Shown here: positions 1-10,994 of the stretch, one piece after another | Numbering within the stretch: the stretch's first letter is position 1 | Layout of the letters: every line of letters begins with the position of its first letter | From: Polytrichum commune | Lineage: Eukaryota > Streptophyta > Polytrichopsida > Polytrichales > Polytrichaceae | Direction of reading: 5' to 3' | Length of the DNA stretch: 60,000 nucleotides | Assembly (NCBI GenBank): GCA_950295325.1 | Contig: OX485803.1 | Span: 54,577,554 to 54,637,553, forward strand | The notes under the pieces: generated by a model | Database searches by the model: none | What the model saw: only the letters and a program-made list of their open reading frames with translations | Told to the model about the DNA's origin: nothing | Made by a program: the position numbers and the translations under genes

Positions 1-137
1 AACTAGAATGTTTCCCTAGAGTGCCAATTATAATGTAGAGTTTGGTGCAGTATAAAGGCTAGCTTGATTTGAAGAGGCTTGCATGAGACCTGGACCTTTT
101 TTTTTGACGAAGCCATGACATTGTCATTTGAAATCAG

Positions 138-1640
138 GCTGTGAACTTGGAGCCTTCTCGAATGTCAACACGCTTCGCAGTTGCAGCACATCGTGTTAGA
201 GATGCTGACCAATCTGAAGATTCCTCTGAACAACTCTCATGGGCTGCTCATGAGATGGCCTCCATATTGCGGGATGGGGATCCTGATATTATTCCACCAT
301 CCCGGGCTTGGGCAGGTTTAGCTGTGGTAAATAGTGCTCAACATGAAGCTGCGGCCTTTGATGGTGGGGATGTAATTGTGAAGGAGGTTAAAGATCGAAC
401 AATTCATACCCTTCAGCAGGTATATGGCAGGGCAATATACTGGTCTTTGAAATATATGTCTAGTGTGTATCCTTCTAAATAATCTGAATCCCTGATCAAT
501 TGAATGTCAACAGTATCCTGATCAATAATTTTAAAATTTCTCATCTGCCATTGTGACCAATCCACAACAGCAGCTGCTAAGGTCATGGCTCTCAATTCTA
601 GTTGGTTTGCAATAAGGAGCTGACTATCCAATATTTACTTGAAATCCGAGCAAGACTAATCTCATTGATCATTACTTATGTCAAATTTAAAAATATCTTA
701 TAACCTCAACTGCCATATGTTGTGATCTCAGGTTGTACCCCTTTGGTTGTGTTTGCAGGCTATAGTGGAGGATCCTGAAGATGGCGCACAGTGGCATCAA
801 TTAGGAGTGCATACCTTGTGCACTTTGAAGTTCAAACAGGCCCAAAGTTACCTTAAGGCAGCCATTTCTCGCCGGAAAACCTGTCCATTTTCTTGGTCTA
901 ATCTAGGTTTGTGAACTCCCTGGTTGAAGTACTGTCTTTGCACAAATAAGCTCTCTCTGGCACACATTTCATTCTCAGTTGAATTTGAGTGAGGAATGTG
1001 CTTGTTCCCAAGTGCTTCTCTTAGATCCATTGGATCGTATGTAGCAACTTTGTCTGGTTGTCTTATCAGAAGCACTTGGTTTGTTAATGGTGTGACGTGG
1101 GTACTCACTGAAGTGCTCATGGTCTCAACTTTTGCAGGAATTGCTTTGCAACTTTCTGAAGATCCTACTGCAGCTGAAGGGGTTTACAAGAAGGCGCTGT
1201 CCCTTTGCCCACCTGAGCAATCCCACACCATTTACTCAAACCTTGGCAACTTGTACAGACAACAACGGCGATACAGTGAAGCACATACCGCGTATGCGAA
1301 AGCTTTGGAGCTTTGTCCTGAGTATGCCCCTGCTTGTAACAACTTGGGCTTACTCTACATTACAGAGGATCGTTTTGACGAGGCACTATCATCTTTTGAC
1401 CGGGCCTTGGCAGCAGATAAGGAACTTGACGCCGCTAAGTCAAACAGAATGAAAGCTGCCGCACTTGCACAAATCCGGAAATCTTCTGATCGGGTCCAGC
1501 CAAACTCCACGTTCACAAATTCAGAACCATCACAAGGGCCAAGTTCACATGTGCCAGAGGTGGTGCCTGCGCAGGGAGCAAGCCCAATACCTGTACCTGG
1601 TGTGGAGTCTACAGAAAAAGGATTAGAAAAAGAGCCTTAA
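138..1640 (+). CDS. TPR-repeat protein, 3' exons (partial gene)
   Basis: Three exons are supported by consensus splice sites and matching phases: 138-419, 759-906 and 1138-1640 (TAA stop), with introns 420-758 and 907-1137. The gene begins before the window. The product has helical tetratricopeptide repeats: a first set in exon 2 ('WHQLGVHTLCTLKFKQA') and two clear 34-residue repeats in exon 3 ('YSNLGNLYRQQRRYSEA', 'CNNLGLLYITEDRFDEA'), each with the usual W/L-G-Y-A-P positions. A Ser/Pro/Glu-rich tail of about 50 residues follows. TPR arrays bind partner proteins. The closest type I recall is the plant TPR family that is often auto-named SPINDLY-like, but no glycosyltransferase domain is present here. 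No frame breaks are seen, so it is probably a functional gene; its exact name is uncertain. Confidence 0.85.
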
Positions 1641-3079
1641 GCCTTTTCCACTATTGTTATAGGTACTCATGGTGAACAACAGCCTTTATTGGCTTTTGAT
1701 AAGGAGTCCGATACACAGTGATGGGAGATTGGGAGCATGGTCACATTGCAGTCAAATTTTTCTGTCATCTAATCATGAGTTTTGACTAGAGCTTTCTGCA
1801 TTTGTTTCTACGTAGTAGTACTGCTTACCAGTCTCTATCCTCCAATGGGAGTTGGCCAAATTAATGTCTCCCTCCATACGAAAAAACCTAGCTGAATTTC
1901 TCTTTGGTTTTCAAGGAAAACCTTGTGGGGGTGAAGGGACATCTGTAGGTGTGAGATGAGCGTCTGTGGTGGGAACAAGCAGAATGGTTTGGAAATACCC
2001 GTCTTTTTACGCTGGAGAAGGGTAGCTGCCTCGGGTGCCTTTTGAATCTCGGGTCGGGAACTCGGTTCCCAGTCTCCTTCCTGCACCTTCTAATCCACCA
2101 ACGCGCTCTTCAGCTACCCTTCTCCTTACAGCAGGCATACTCAGCTCAACACAACTAACAAGTCGTGATGATTTGGCTTAATTTTTGGTGGCTGATGCAG
2201 AGGTGAATTGTTCACTTCTCCAGCATTCAAAGTGCTTCTACTGCAGCTGCATTTCTTGGTAGTACAAGGCTGTATGCAGATCTGCACAAATTATGTCACT
2301 GTGATCTAATTCACGACCACAATTTGCCACACTGGGAAGTCCCCTGCAACAACATACAATAACTATGGCTTACCGGGTCAGTTGTCTTTTGTTGACCACA
2401 TTCAGGAATTTGGATGTTTCTGTTAAGAAAAACTCTAATTCCACCTTGTAAGAGGACAATGCTGAAGCTTTTGGCATGTATGTTTACAGTCGCAAGTCAC
2501 ACAAAAAGTATGTTTGGTCAGTAGGTGCACCTTGAGAGTTAGTTTTGAGATGGTCCTTACGTTGATCCGAAACTTAGCAATGTGCAATGATTGTGACGAA
2601 GATGACATACCCTCTTCTGTAATGGTGATCTTCATTGAAGAAATTCATTTTAAAGTCCGGGAAAGCCGGAAAGGCTAATGGGACTGAAAGTACATTAGGA
2701 TGGTTTCAAACGAGCTAATTCTCTAGAGTGGCGGAGTGTGGTAACCTCCATGAGATAGAGGCTAGCGCCAACTTGATGGTCTAATTGAAAGAAAGACTTG
2801 AGGCTCCCTAGAACTGCTTTCTCAAATACTGGTGGAAACTTATCTTCAATGGGGTTACATAGGCAATATTCCAACATGAAATTGATCGCATTATAGGAGC
2901 AAAAGTGGCATTGTCTAGTATCTCTACAGAGGGATAGTTGTGCATCCTTCACTCCTCGCCGTGAATAGCGTCGAGTAAATGTACTTCTTGCTCGCTGACT
3001 TCAAACTTTCATCAGTTTTATGCATGTGGCGGATGATTTTAGACGTGGCTCCAACTCATGGTGGATGTAGTCCTTATAC
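1641..3079. other. TPR gene 3' flank and intergenic DNA
   Basis: The 3' UTR of the TPR gene should occupy the first few hundred bases. Beyond that I see only short, unconserved reading frames on both strands and no recognisable gene, RNA or repeat. Confidence 0.5.
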
Positions 3080-3154
3080 AAATTACGATTCAAAAATGAT
3101 TGGCATAATTTTTTGATCCACCAAACAAGCGATTTGGCTCCATTGTTTGATTAT

Positions 3155-3500
3155 AATAGAGTTATCCTTTAACTCAACCATAGTTCTGGTCGGGAGTTGG
3201 TTGTTTTGTAAACAATTTTTTTCATATTCGGTAAGGTTTTGTTGCATGCTTGGAGGTGGTATGAAGGGTTTGAACAAGAATTTTTTTATATTAGTTTTTT
3301 GAGGGTCAAACTCATTTTGGCATGCAAAGAGGTGCTAAAGTGAGTTTGACCCCGAATGAACCAACATACAGCAGAATGTCCTTTGTTCAAACCTCCACAC
3401 TGACTCCAAGCATACACCAAAAAAATACCGAATATAGAAATATTTGTATGCAAAACAATCAACTTCTGTTTGAGTTCAAGGATAACTCTAATGAGCTTCC
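3155..3500. repeat. Inverted repeat with about 120-bp diverged arms
   Basis: The left arm (about 3155-3283) read on the minus strand matches the right arm (about 3380-3500) on the plus strand. Both encode the same short peptide pattern, 'TEY..N.C.QNNQL' followed by 'KDNS', and share 'TTGTTCAAAC' and 'GGATAACTCTA' blocks. The spacer is about 95 bp. The arms are clearly diverged. It may be a fold-back element or an inverted duplication of an unidentified coding fragment. The flanking 3501-4060 shows nothing recognisable. Confidence 0.7.
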
Positions 3501-4061
3501 AAGATTACATTCTCATAATATATGTACCTCGCTCGATTCTTACTTGAATGAAGTATACAAGGAACATATGTTTTCTCAAGCTCTCTCCAACAAGATGTTC
3601 TCTGAAGAGACCTCATACTTTTTCCATCAACCCGGTATCATGTGGGGTGTTGATATCTAGATAAAGATTTATGCTCTTGGGCTACGTACCCCCACAAACC
3701 ATGTCCATTGTAATTTTTGACTAATGCATATAACAACTTAATATGATATCATGCATCATGTACATTCTCCATCCTTGCCATCATTCTCCACATTTGGCTT
3801 GGTAACTTATGGTTGAGGCATCTATAACTGATAAAATAAGAGAGTTGGCATGTGTTTAGAAGCCAGTAATAGCGGGGAACAATTTTTCTTGTGAAGAGAA
3901 ACAAATTCTAAGGAGAGTGAAATTTTTTTTAAAAAAAAGCTTCATGAATATGAAAATTTCTACAAATTTCAAAGCGGAAAAGTTAGGGTAACACATAGTT
4001 GATCTATAGGTTGACCCATAACCGTTCATCTAAATGCTAATGCTTGGATCAATCACAAAAA

Positions 4062-5083
4062 CCACCACCACATAGAATAGAGGCACCCATAACCAATCAC
4101 TCAAGAGATACTGTGCCAGGTCTAAAGAAGTATAAGGCGGTGCAAAATATTCCCATGTAGGAAGATAGAAATCATAAAGATTGCAAATTTTTTTAGTATT
4201 CCGAAAACTGAAATTAGAATGGATTTTTGAACCCAAAGTTGGCCCGAACATGTTACCAATGTCTAGACTCTACCATAACCGCTTAATTTAACCGCTTAAT
4301 TAAACCGCTTAATTAAACCGCTCATTCGAAGTGCTCATTCGAAGTGGTGCTCATTCGAATTGCTCATTCCTCCTCACTTTAGCACTCAAAACTAGGGCAT
4401 GTGGCATTGCAGCATTTTTGGTTTTGGTTTGATTGAAATTGAATCCTAGCTTTATTGAAACCATACTCTATAGATTGTTGATGGGGTCTTGTTCAGGAAT
4501 AGGCATCTCTACTAGAAACCTTAACTCCGTTCACCCAAATATATGCATCCATGTCCGCATTACATGACCCTAGTAAGTGGTTAAATGGGTCTACTCCATT
4601 ATGGATGCCTCAATCTTGATTGATAAACCCTTTCTTTCCACTTCAAAATGAACCAATTGTTGCAAATAACCCAAACTATCATTATTCATGAAAACTTTCA
4701 TCATTATAGTAGAGGTGCCTATTCCCGATGAGGACCTTGTTGGCAATCTATAAGGTACCATAGTTTAAACTAGGTTGGGATTGAATTTCAATCAGGCCGG
4801 AACCAATAGTGCCATCACGCATGTCCTAGTTTTGAGTGCTAAAGTGAGGAGGAATGAGCGGTTATGACAAACTCTAGACATTGGTAATATATTCGGACCG
4901 ACTTTAGGCTTCAAAAATTCACATTGATTTCAATTTAAGGAATAAAATTAGCAAAAAATTTATAGTCCTCCTGATTTCTATCTTCCTACACGGAATCTTC
5001 TTCTTTGCATTGTCGTATATGTCTCCAGATATGGCGCAGAATCTCTTAAGTGATTGGTTATGGGCACCTCTACTTATGTGATG
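4062..5083. repeat. Large fold-back inverted repeat
   Basis: The left arm (about 4062-4521) and right arm (about 4700-5083) are reverse complements along their length with moderate divergence. Shared blocks include 'TCTAGACATTGGTAA', 'TGATTTCTATCTTCCTAC', 'AGTGATTGGTTATGGG' and 'TTTAGCACTCAAAACTAGG'. The spacer is about 180 bp. The left arm alone carries an expansion of about 80 bp made of 'AACCGCTTAATT' and 'GTGCTCATTCGAA' units (4279-4360). Transcription through it would form a long hairpin. It is either a fold-back transposon or an inverted duplication. Confidence 0.8.
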
Positions 5084-5195
5084 GTCTAAAACAAAGGCAA
5101 TAAGATGACTTATAATCTGCAAAACTACAAACATTGCCATTTACATGTGGAACCCATTTGGAACCCATTTGGAACATTTTAGCCTTCCAAGAAGG

Positions 5196-5201
5196 AAAAA
5201 A
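5196..5201 (-). terminator. Pol III T-run terminator of tRNA-Leu
   Basis: Six T residues on the transcribed minus strand lie 34 nt past the tRNA 3' end. This is the first T4-or-longer run downstream. Confidence 0.6.
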
Positions 5202-5234
5202 GTATTAACGACAAGCACAATATTCTTGCTTATT

Positions 5235-5317
5235 GTCAGCAGTGGGGTTCGAACCCACGCCCCCTTACGAAGACCAGAACTTGAGTCTGGCGCCTTAGAC
5301 CACTCGGCCATGCTGAC
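5235..5317 (-). tRNA. tRNA-Leu (CAA anticodon)
   Basis: The minus strand folds as an 83-nt class II tRNA. The acceptor stem GTCAGCA/TGCTGAC (7 bp) is perfect, the A box reads 'TGGCCGAGTGG', and the anticodon stem CCAGA/TCTGG encloses the loop CTCAAGT, giving anticodon CAA. A long variable arm follows, then the T arm GTGGG-TTCGAAC-CCCAC containing the B box. There is no intron and no encoded CCA. A run of six A on the plus strand (5196-5201) is a Pol III terminator 34 nt downstream. The sequence is of nuclear type, unlike plastid trnL-CAA. Confidence 0.96.
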
Positions 5318-5729
5318 TGACATGTCCACTTTGGAAAATTTAAAATATTGTTTATGATTCAAGACTCTACGAGCACCTTATATCTTGTTCCCTCTTAACA
5401 GGAGAGCAGGTTGTGCAACCAAAATTTGCCGTTCCTGGCCAGTCCCTGTGTTGAGTAAGCAGGAAAGTAGTGCAGTCTTTTGGCTATGGTGGTGGAACCT
5501 AAGTTTTTTTCCATATGTAAACGTGGTTTTCGTCAACATGCACGTGTTTCATGGTTGGACTTGGAAAGTTGGAGATTGAGGACATGCTACTAGAGCACAA
5601 GTACCTTGTTTTGACACCTGATGAGTGCAGAGAGGGAGTTTGGTTCTGTTGATGATCTGGTAGTAGGTGAAATCTTTGGTCTGAAACTTAAGACAAGATT
5701 GTAAATGAGTGATCCTGTGCTTCTTTGAT

Positions 5730-6320
5730 TCAGGGAGTCTTCTGGACAGCTCATTCAGAGGGGGAACACAATCACGCTGTAACTACAACACATGTAATGA
5801 TCTCAACAAAAATTCGTATGTAAAACGTTCTACACCTTCCGGACCAATGTCAATAATCCTAGACATATTTTCACATACTTTGTTCCGGAAGACCACAAAA
5901 CACTCTTAGCATAGAATAAATACCATCTGTACCATGCAAGCTGTTCCATCTGAGCCTAATCTACTGAAATGATGTGTGTGCTGATCAAGTTACAATACAC
6001 AGAACCCCCTTACTGGACTTTCAGAATTCCTCATCAAGAATATAAACCCAGCAATTCATCAATCGACTCAGGAGGAGAAAAACAGTAACCCTGTAACTAC
6101 AAGGTACTGATCTCAACGAAATTCATATATAAAATGTCCTAAGCACTATCCGGAGCAATGGTAAATCCTGTACATATGTTCATATAAACCTATTCATTGA
6201 GATCACAAAATACTCTCGCATAGGAAAAAATAAATCTGTACCTTGCAAGCTGCAAGCTGTTCAATCTGATCAAAACTACGAAAACTTGTTGAACTGATGA
6301 AGTTACAATACACAGAACCC
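5730..6320. repeat. Diverged tandem duplication of about 300 bp
   Basis: Copies at about 5730-6006 and 6060-6320 share in order 'CTGTAACTACAA', 'TGATCTCAAC', 'CTGTACC.TGCAAGCTG' and 'AGTTACAATACACAGAACCC'. They lie just 3' of the small minus-strand gene and may belong to its 3' UTR region. 5318-5729 holds nothing recognisable. Confidence 0.75.
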
Positions 6321-6493
6321 TATCTTCGCCATCATCTCATTCTCGTGTCAAAGTCTGAGCAGGTTAGGGATTAACCTTCCTGAATTTGAGGTTGAATAAT
6401 GAGTGCTGAATGGGCGGGTATTACATGTTGATGAAAGGCAAGCCGATTGGTACTAACTCGGTGAAGCCGATGAGAATTTTCTGGTGGAGATTT

Positions 6494-6712
6494 TCATTTC
6501 TGTTGCCTCGAGAAGCTGGCCGCCTTGTCGGTCAAGTACTTGTGTGTCTCCTCCATCTTCAGCTTCAACGTTGTCTGAAGCTCCCGAGCTTTGGGATCCA
6601 CATAAGTCGTCCATGCGGCGCGGCCAGCCTCCAAGGATTGCGTGGCTTGCAACTTGGCGGCCTCCCATGTCTCAGCCATGGTTTTCTTCAGATCGGATTG
6701 GGGTTGAGACAT
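6494..6712 (-). CDS. Small unrecognised amphipathic protein, 72 aa
   Basis: The frame starts 'MSQPQSDLKKTMAETWEAAK' and ends with TGA. The ATG sits one base after a strong 3' splice site (TTGTTGCAG|A ATG), which implies a 5'-UTR intron that begins upstream beyond the repeats at 6731-7297. The protein is charged, Ala/Lys/Glu/Thr-rich, has no signal peptide or membrane segment, and is predicted to be almost entirely helical. I do not recognise the family. It could resemble small LEA-like or lipid-binding helical proteins, but that is only a composition argument. The uninterrupted frame and the well-placed acceptor support a real gene. Confidence 0.6.
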   Translation of the reverse strand: MSQPQSDLKKTMAETWEAAKLQATQSLEAGRAAWTTYVDPKARELQTTLKLKMEETHKYLTDKAASFSRQQK

Positions 6713-6730
6713 TCTGCAACAACACAAGGG

Positions 6731-7297
6731 TTATGTGTGAGAAGGTTCCTGCACCCGAGGCTATGAATTCCGTGTATGGTAGAAAAAAGGTGAGAAAATG
6801 TGCAGATTCGGAACACTTTACGATGTCTCGGGATCGATCAATCAACCATAAGAGCCGAAATCCTCGTAAATAATGTCAAAACAGAAAGAAGGGGACAACG
6901 CAAAAGGGTTGTGTGTTTATGTGTGAGGAGGTCTCTTGCACCCGAGGCTATCAATCTACCATATGATAAAATAAAAGGCGAGAAAATGTACAGTTTCTGA
7001 ACCTATTTACGAGGTCTCGGATCAATCAATCAACCTCGTAGGAGTGGAATTCTTCGTAGATGGTTCAATAACATGGCTGTGCAAGTAGGGCACGGAGGTT
7101 ATGTGTGAGGAGTTCTCTTGCACCCGAGGCTATCGATTCCCATAATGTTTAAAAACAAAAAGTTGAGGACATGTACAATTTCGGAACACTTTACGAGGTT
7201 TCGGATCAATCGACCAATCAACCGCGCAGGAGCGGAAATCCTCATAGATGGTTCAACAACATGGCTCTATGCAGATCAAAAACAGCAAGGAAGGGGA
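6731..7297. repeat. Three tandem units of about 185 bp
   Basis: Units start at 6731, 6917 and 7099, each opening with 'TTATGTGTGAG' and 'TTGCACCCGAGGCTAT' (first copy slightly changed). Each then carries 'GGAACACTTTACGA', 'GGATCAATCAATCAACC' and 'GGGGAC' near its end. The array lies in the presumed 5'-UTR intron of the small minus-strand gene. Confidence 0.85.
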
Positions 7298-7601
7298 CTT
7301 TATCTTCGCCTTCCACATAACCCAACTTGGCCAGGTTCAGGCGTATATTCGTTTCTCTGCAGCAACTTCTTGAAGCTTCCCCGACGTTGCGCTGTGACCT
7401 TCAAGCATGTAGATTTTCCGGTATTTTCAAATACTCGGGAAAAAATGCTGAAAATTCAAAAGCAGCATGCACGGAGCTAATTGAATGCGACCGGGCTCAT
7501 GGTCTCGATATTCACAGAAGCTCGATTCGACCATGGCGCCAGGACCATGATGACCACATGGCATCAACACATGCGTAACCCACAAAAACCCACTCACAAT
7601 T

Positions 7602-7982
7602 ATGGAGAGTCGCAGAAATTCGTTCTCTTCTCTTTCTACAAGACGCTCAACAACCCCCAACACTTCATTCCCAGCGCAACATCAAATATTTCTTCTCCAC
7701 CACCAACTCTCGCCTTCCCACACCAAATCATCAAAAATCATCGCCCCCTTCCTCACCTCGACCACGACGACGAAGAAGAAGAAGAAGAAGAAGAAGGTGT
7801 TTACAGAAAATTCTCAACCAAAAACACCACATTCAAAAACAGAATCAATTCCACGAAAGCCTCGACAACGCTCACCTTGCCACAGCTGCTCGCGCTCCTG
7901 CGAAGATATCGCGAAAGAGTTTGCAAAGTTCGACGTAGAAACACAAAAAACAACAGCGAGGTTGTTGCCGAAGGGAATTTGA
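7602..7982 (+). CDS. Possible first exon of an unknown basic protein
   Basis: A 126-codon frame starts 'MESRRNSFSSLSTRRSTT', is Ser/Thr/Arg/Lys-rich, contains a poly-Lys run from a GAA/AAG microsatellite (7766-7797), and ends with 'CEDIAKEFAKFDVETQ'. The pyrimidine-rich opening and basic composition are like many plant N-termini. No domain is recognised and no second exon is visible. The stretch could equally be a 5' leader of the opposite-strand gene. Low confidence. Confidence 0.25.
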   Translation: MESRRNSFSSLSTRRSTTPNTSFPAQHQIFLLHHQLSPSHTKSSKIIAPFLTSTTTTKKKKKKKKVFTENSQPKTPHSKTESIPRKPRQRSPCHSCSRSCEDIAKEFAKFDVETQKTTARLLPKGI

Positions 7983-8130
7983 GGGTAGCGTGCTCCACCG
8001 GGACTCGTGCCGGCAGCGTCTCTTGTCCGTCTCCTTCCTCACTTGGTCTGATGGGAAATCGCACACAATCTGCTGGAATGGCGCCTAACTTAAGTTTGTT
8101 CTGCTTACAGTAAGTAGAAACAGCTACAAA

Positions 8131-9410
8131 TCCTCGCTTTTAAGCAACTGAGGACATATTTCCTTATTATTGATTCTCATTTTTTATGCGCATCGTTAGC
8201 AATTGAAAGAGGATTCCAACGCATCTTAGGGCCAAGTTCCATGTGCCGGTCCCGGTCCGTTTTTTAAATGGGTGAGAAACGGGTGACATCATCCAAAAAA
8301 TGGGTGATGTCACCCATTTTATGCAGGGGTACTTCTATGTGGGGTGCCGGTTTTTTTCGATTTCCTACTTTCTAACTAAATTTGGTGAGTGATTAGACAT
8401 GACACTTTATGAAGGTCACCGGCAATGAAGGTCATCTAGATTCTAAAAACATCATAAAATACACTTTCCCTAGGATTACTCCTCAAAAGAAGGGACTAGA
8501 AGAACAAAGTGGCCTTTAGTATCCAAGGGTGTACCCTAGGTGACCGGCTGATCCGGTCACCGGAGCTTTCTAACCGGCACATGTCCTTCTTGTGACCGTT
8601 AGGACCGCCGGTCCTTTGGCACCCGTTCTTGCACAACACAAAATGTGGGACACCCATCCATGGGGGGTACCGGTCCTTAGGTGAGAAGGATGGGCACATG
8701 GCACCACCCTCTTTTCACCGGCCTACCCATTTATTTTGAAAAAAATGGACTAGGACCGGCACATGGAACTTGGCCCTTAGCATGTATTGATAGAAATACC
8801 ATAAGAATTAAGTCATGCGGTTCTCAAAGTGTCACCCATCATGTGTACTTATGGTTCCTTCTTTTGAGCAACTGAGGATGTCTGCCTTCTTGTTGTATAT
8901 AACGTCTTGTGAGAAATTGAAAGGATACTCCAACGCATCTTAGCATGTATTGTTTGAATATCATAGGAATAAGTTATGAGTTCTCAAAGTGTTTTTTATT
9001 GGTGTACTATGCTGCCTACACTTAAATCCCTTCTTTTGAGCAACCGAGGGTTTTTTTTCTAATTAATGAGTAAAACGATTTTATGTTTTACGGGCCTTGT
9101 TAGCAATTGAAAGGGGATTCCAACTCATCTTAGCATGTATTTTTTGAACACTGTACAATTAAGTCATGATTTTTCAAAGTGATACCTAGGGGTGTACTAT
9201 GGTAACTACAATTATAATCCTTCTTTTGAGCTAATGAGGATGTTTGTCATGTTATCGAAAAGAACTGATTTTAGATTCTAAGGGTCTTGTTAATAATTGA
9301 AAGGGGATTTAAATGGATATCATGAGGTATTGTTTAGATACAACTGGAACAAGTTATGAGTTTTCAAAATGTTGCCTATTTAGTGTACAATATTGGTAAC
9401 TACAGTGATA
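8131..9410. repeat. Four tandem units of about 172-190 bp, first one split by a MITE
   Basis: Units start near 8131, 8856, 9028 and 9218 with 'TTTTGAGCAACTGAGGA' (variants). Each continues with 'GCAATTGAAAG', 'CCAACGCATCTTAGCATG' and 'TTCTCAAAGTG'. The first unit contains the 548-bp element described separately; without it the unit is about 174 bp. No coding content is seen. Confidence 0.9.
8229..8776. mobile_element. PIF/Harbinger-type (Tourist-like) MITE, copy 1
   Basis: The 548-bp element has terminal inverted repeats of at least 24 bp, starting 'GGGCCAAGTTCCATGTGCCG'. It is flanked by a 3-bp TTA target duplication (8226-8228 and 8777-8779), the duplication typical of PIF/Harbinger. It is non-coding and contains an internal near-perfect hairpin (GGGTGACATCA ... 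TGATGTCACCC). A second copy of identical length lies at 23652. The neighbouring tandem units show the empty site, CATCTTAGCATG. Confidence 0.93.
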
Positions 9411-10129
9411 AACCCGACAACTCAGCTTTTATATTCCTATTATTGTAATGACTAAATCCCAATTCAAATCCTAAATTGGAAATATTCTACAAAACAATCC
9501 TTCTAATTTTTGCCAATTCTACTCTCCGATTTTTTCATAATTTAGAACAATGACATTTAAGCTTTCAACAAAGATAAAGCGATATGAAGGATTGCTAGCT
9601 TTGTCTAAAGTTTACATATATAGTAGGTAATGAAAAAGGTCACTTGTGTACATTTTCTTGTCTTCACCTTGCCTATCTTGCATAATTGAATAAACATACA
9701 CTGCATATGCCCTCATGACACTTAGTTGTCAAGCGTGCACAATAAAGCGCGCTAGTTATTACTAATACATGTGTGCTAAGTAGGTGATATGAAAGATGTG
9801 AAAGGTCAACAATTCATAAGAATGTTCATTACAAATTGTCTACAATTAAAAAGATGTAAGAAGTTGGGTTTGAAAACTAAATAAATGTGATATGTTCTTG
9901 CCACCCTTTGCTTCCTAGGGTGTCCCTAAAAACATGTGAGATGTCCTTGAATTGGCCCAATAACTGCAAAACAACAACGTAGAATGAGGACCACAAATTA
10001 AACAACAGGGAGTCCAAACGACATCTTTTTGTGTCATGTTGTTCTTCAAAACTTGCTCACAAAACCTGTTCCTTGTCTACGATGTTTTTCTCTTGGTTCT
10101 GCGACATCATGTAGTGCGACTATTCACAT
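9411..10129. other. AT-rich intergenic DNA
   Basis: I see no gene, RNA or clear repeat here, only low-complexity AT-rich sequence. Confidence 0.5.
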
Positions 10130-10470
10130 TATTTTGAAAGCCTCAAACTTAGCCCGAGCAAGTGCCTTTATCATGATGTCCGCAAACTGTAGTTCGGTGG
10201 ATACATAAACAACATCAATTTCCTTCACTCACTGAAATCTTCCTGGTACATGGCTGCCATAATCTGAATGTTCGATCCTTTTGACTGTAACCTACAAGAA
10301 TATGCCTAAAACTCTTGGCATCCAACTTCTTGCGTAATTCCTTAGAACATGCTTGTAGGCATCACTCCCAAAAAATCGGAGATAAGACATATTTGGTTTT
10401 ACTTTGAACATTTGCTCAAGTGGTGTCAGACTACTAGAATGTGGGTTAACTGAGCGATTCCACACATACA
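10130..10470 (-). pseudogene. Ty1/copia polyprotein relic
   Basis: Read on the minus strand, 10470-10290 gives an integrase C-terminal pattern, 'PLEQMFKVKPNMSYLRFFG' with 'SDAYKH', and then a stop. The stretch 10200-10140 gives the RNase H end, 'STELQFADIMIKALARAKF'. The whole reverse transcriptase that should lie between them is missing, so this is an internally deleted, stop-containing copy. No LTRs were found. Confidence 0.8.
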
Positions 10471-10994
10471 CTACAAAATTGCAAAAATGTCTCCATCGAA
10501 CTTGAAGACTTGGCCTCCGACATCTTTGTCCATTGTGGACAATCTAATTTGTATCCTCTTAATCTTTCTTGAATTTGTATTTTCTTGTTTGTTTTATTGA
10601 AGATGCGTTTCATTGATGTAGTGGGCAAATACCCTTTTGTGTCATGTTGTTCTTCTGTACATCTATTGAGATGTTTGCACACTTTGTTGTAGCGAAATGA
10701 ATCTTTTATTGATAGAATGCTAATACAACAGTGAATGCTAAACTGTGTGCACAACAACTGACTAACTCAATGTTCCTTGGATTTCTAAATACTAAGAAGT
10801 GTCTTCTAAAACATCATAGACTCCTAGAACTATAGTGGGACTCACTAGATTCAAATCGATAGTCCCCTGATGACGTGTACAATCCACGTAGGTCACCAAT
10901 GTAGCAATACGGTACAGTTGGCAGTATGATGTGTGAGTTCACTAATCAGTTACTCTACTTAAAACATCTGCTATTAGAACCGCTTGAAAATGTT
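10471..10994. other. Unassigned intergenic DNA
   Basis: A 103-codon minus-strand frame (10446-10757) starts inside the copia relic. It has no recognisable motif and I do not call it a gene. Confidence 0.4.

Noticed and set aside
7481-8113. 210-codon plus-strand frame as a gene
   Set aside because: It overlaps the more plausible MESRR frame, includes an acidic microsatellite run and crosses candidate splice sites without any motif.
8496-8875. Conserved short frames in both MITE copies as a protein
   Set aside because: The conservation comes from recent duplication of the 548-bp element; the frames extend over TIR sequence and show no coding pattern.
10446-10757. 103-codon minus-strand frame as a gene
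   Set aside because: No motif, and it begins within a copia relic; it is most likely chance or decayed transposon sequence.
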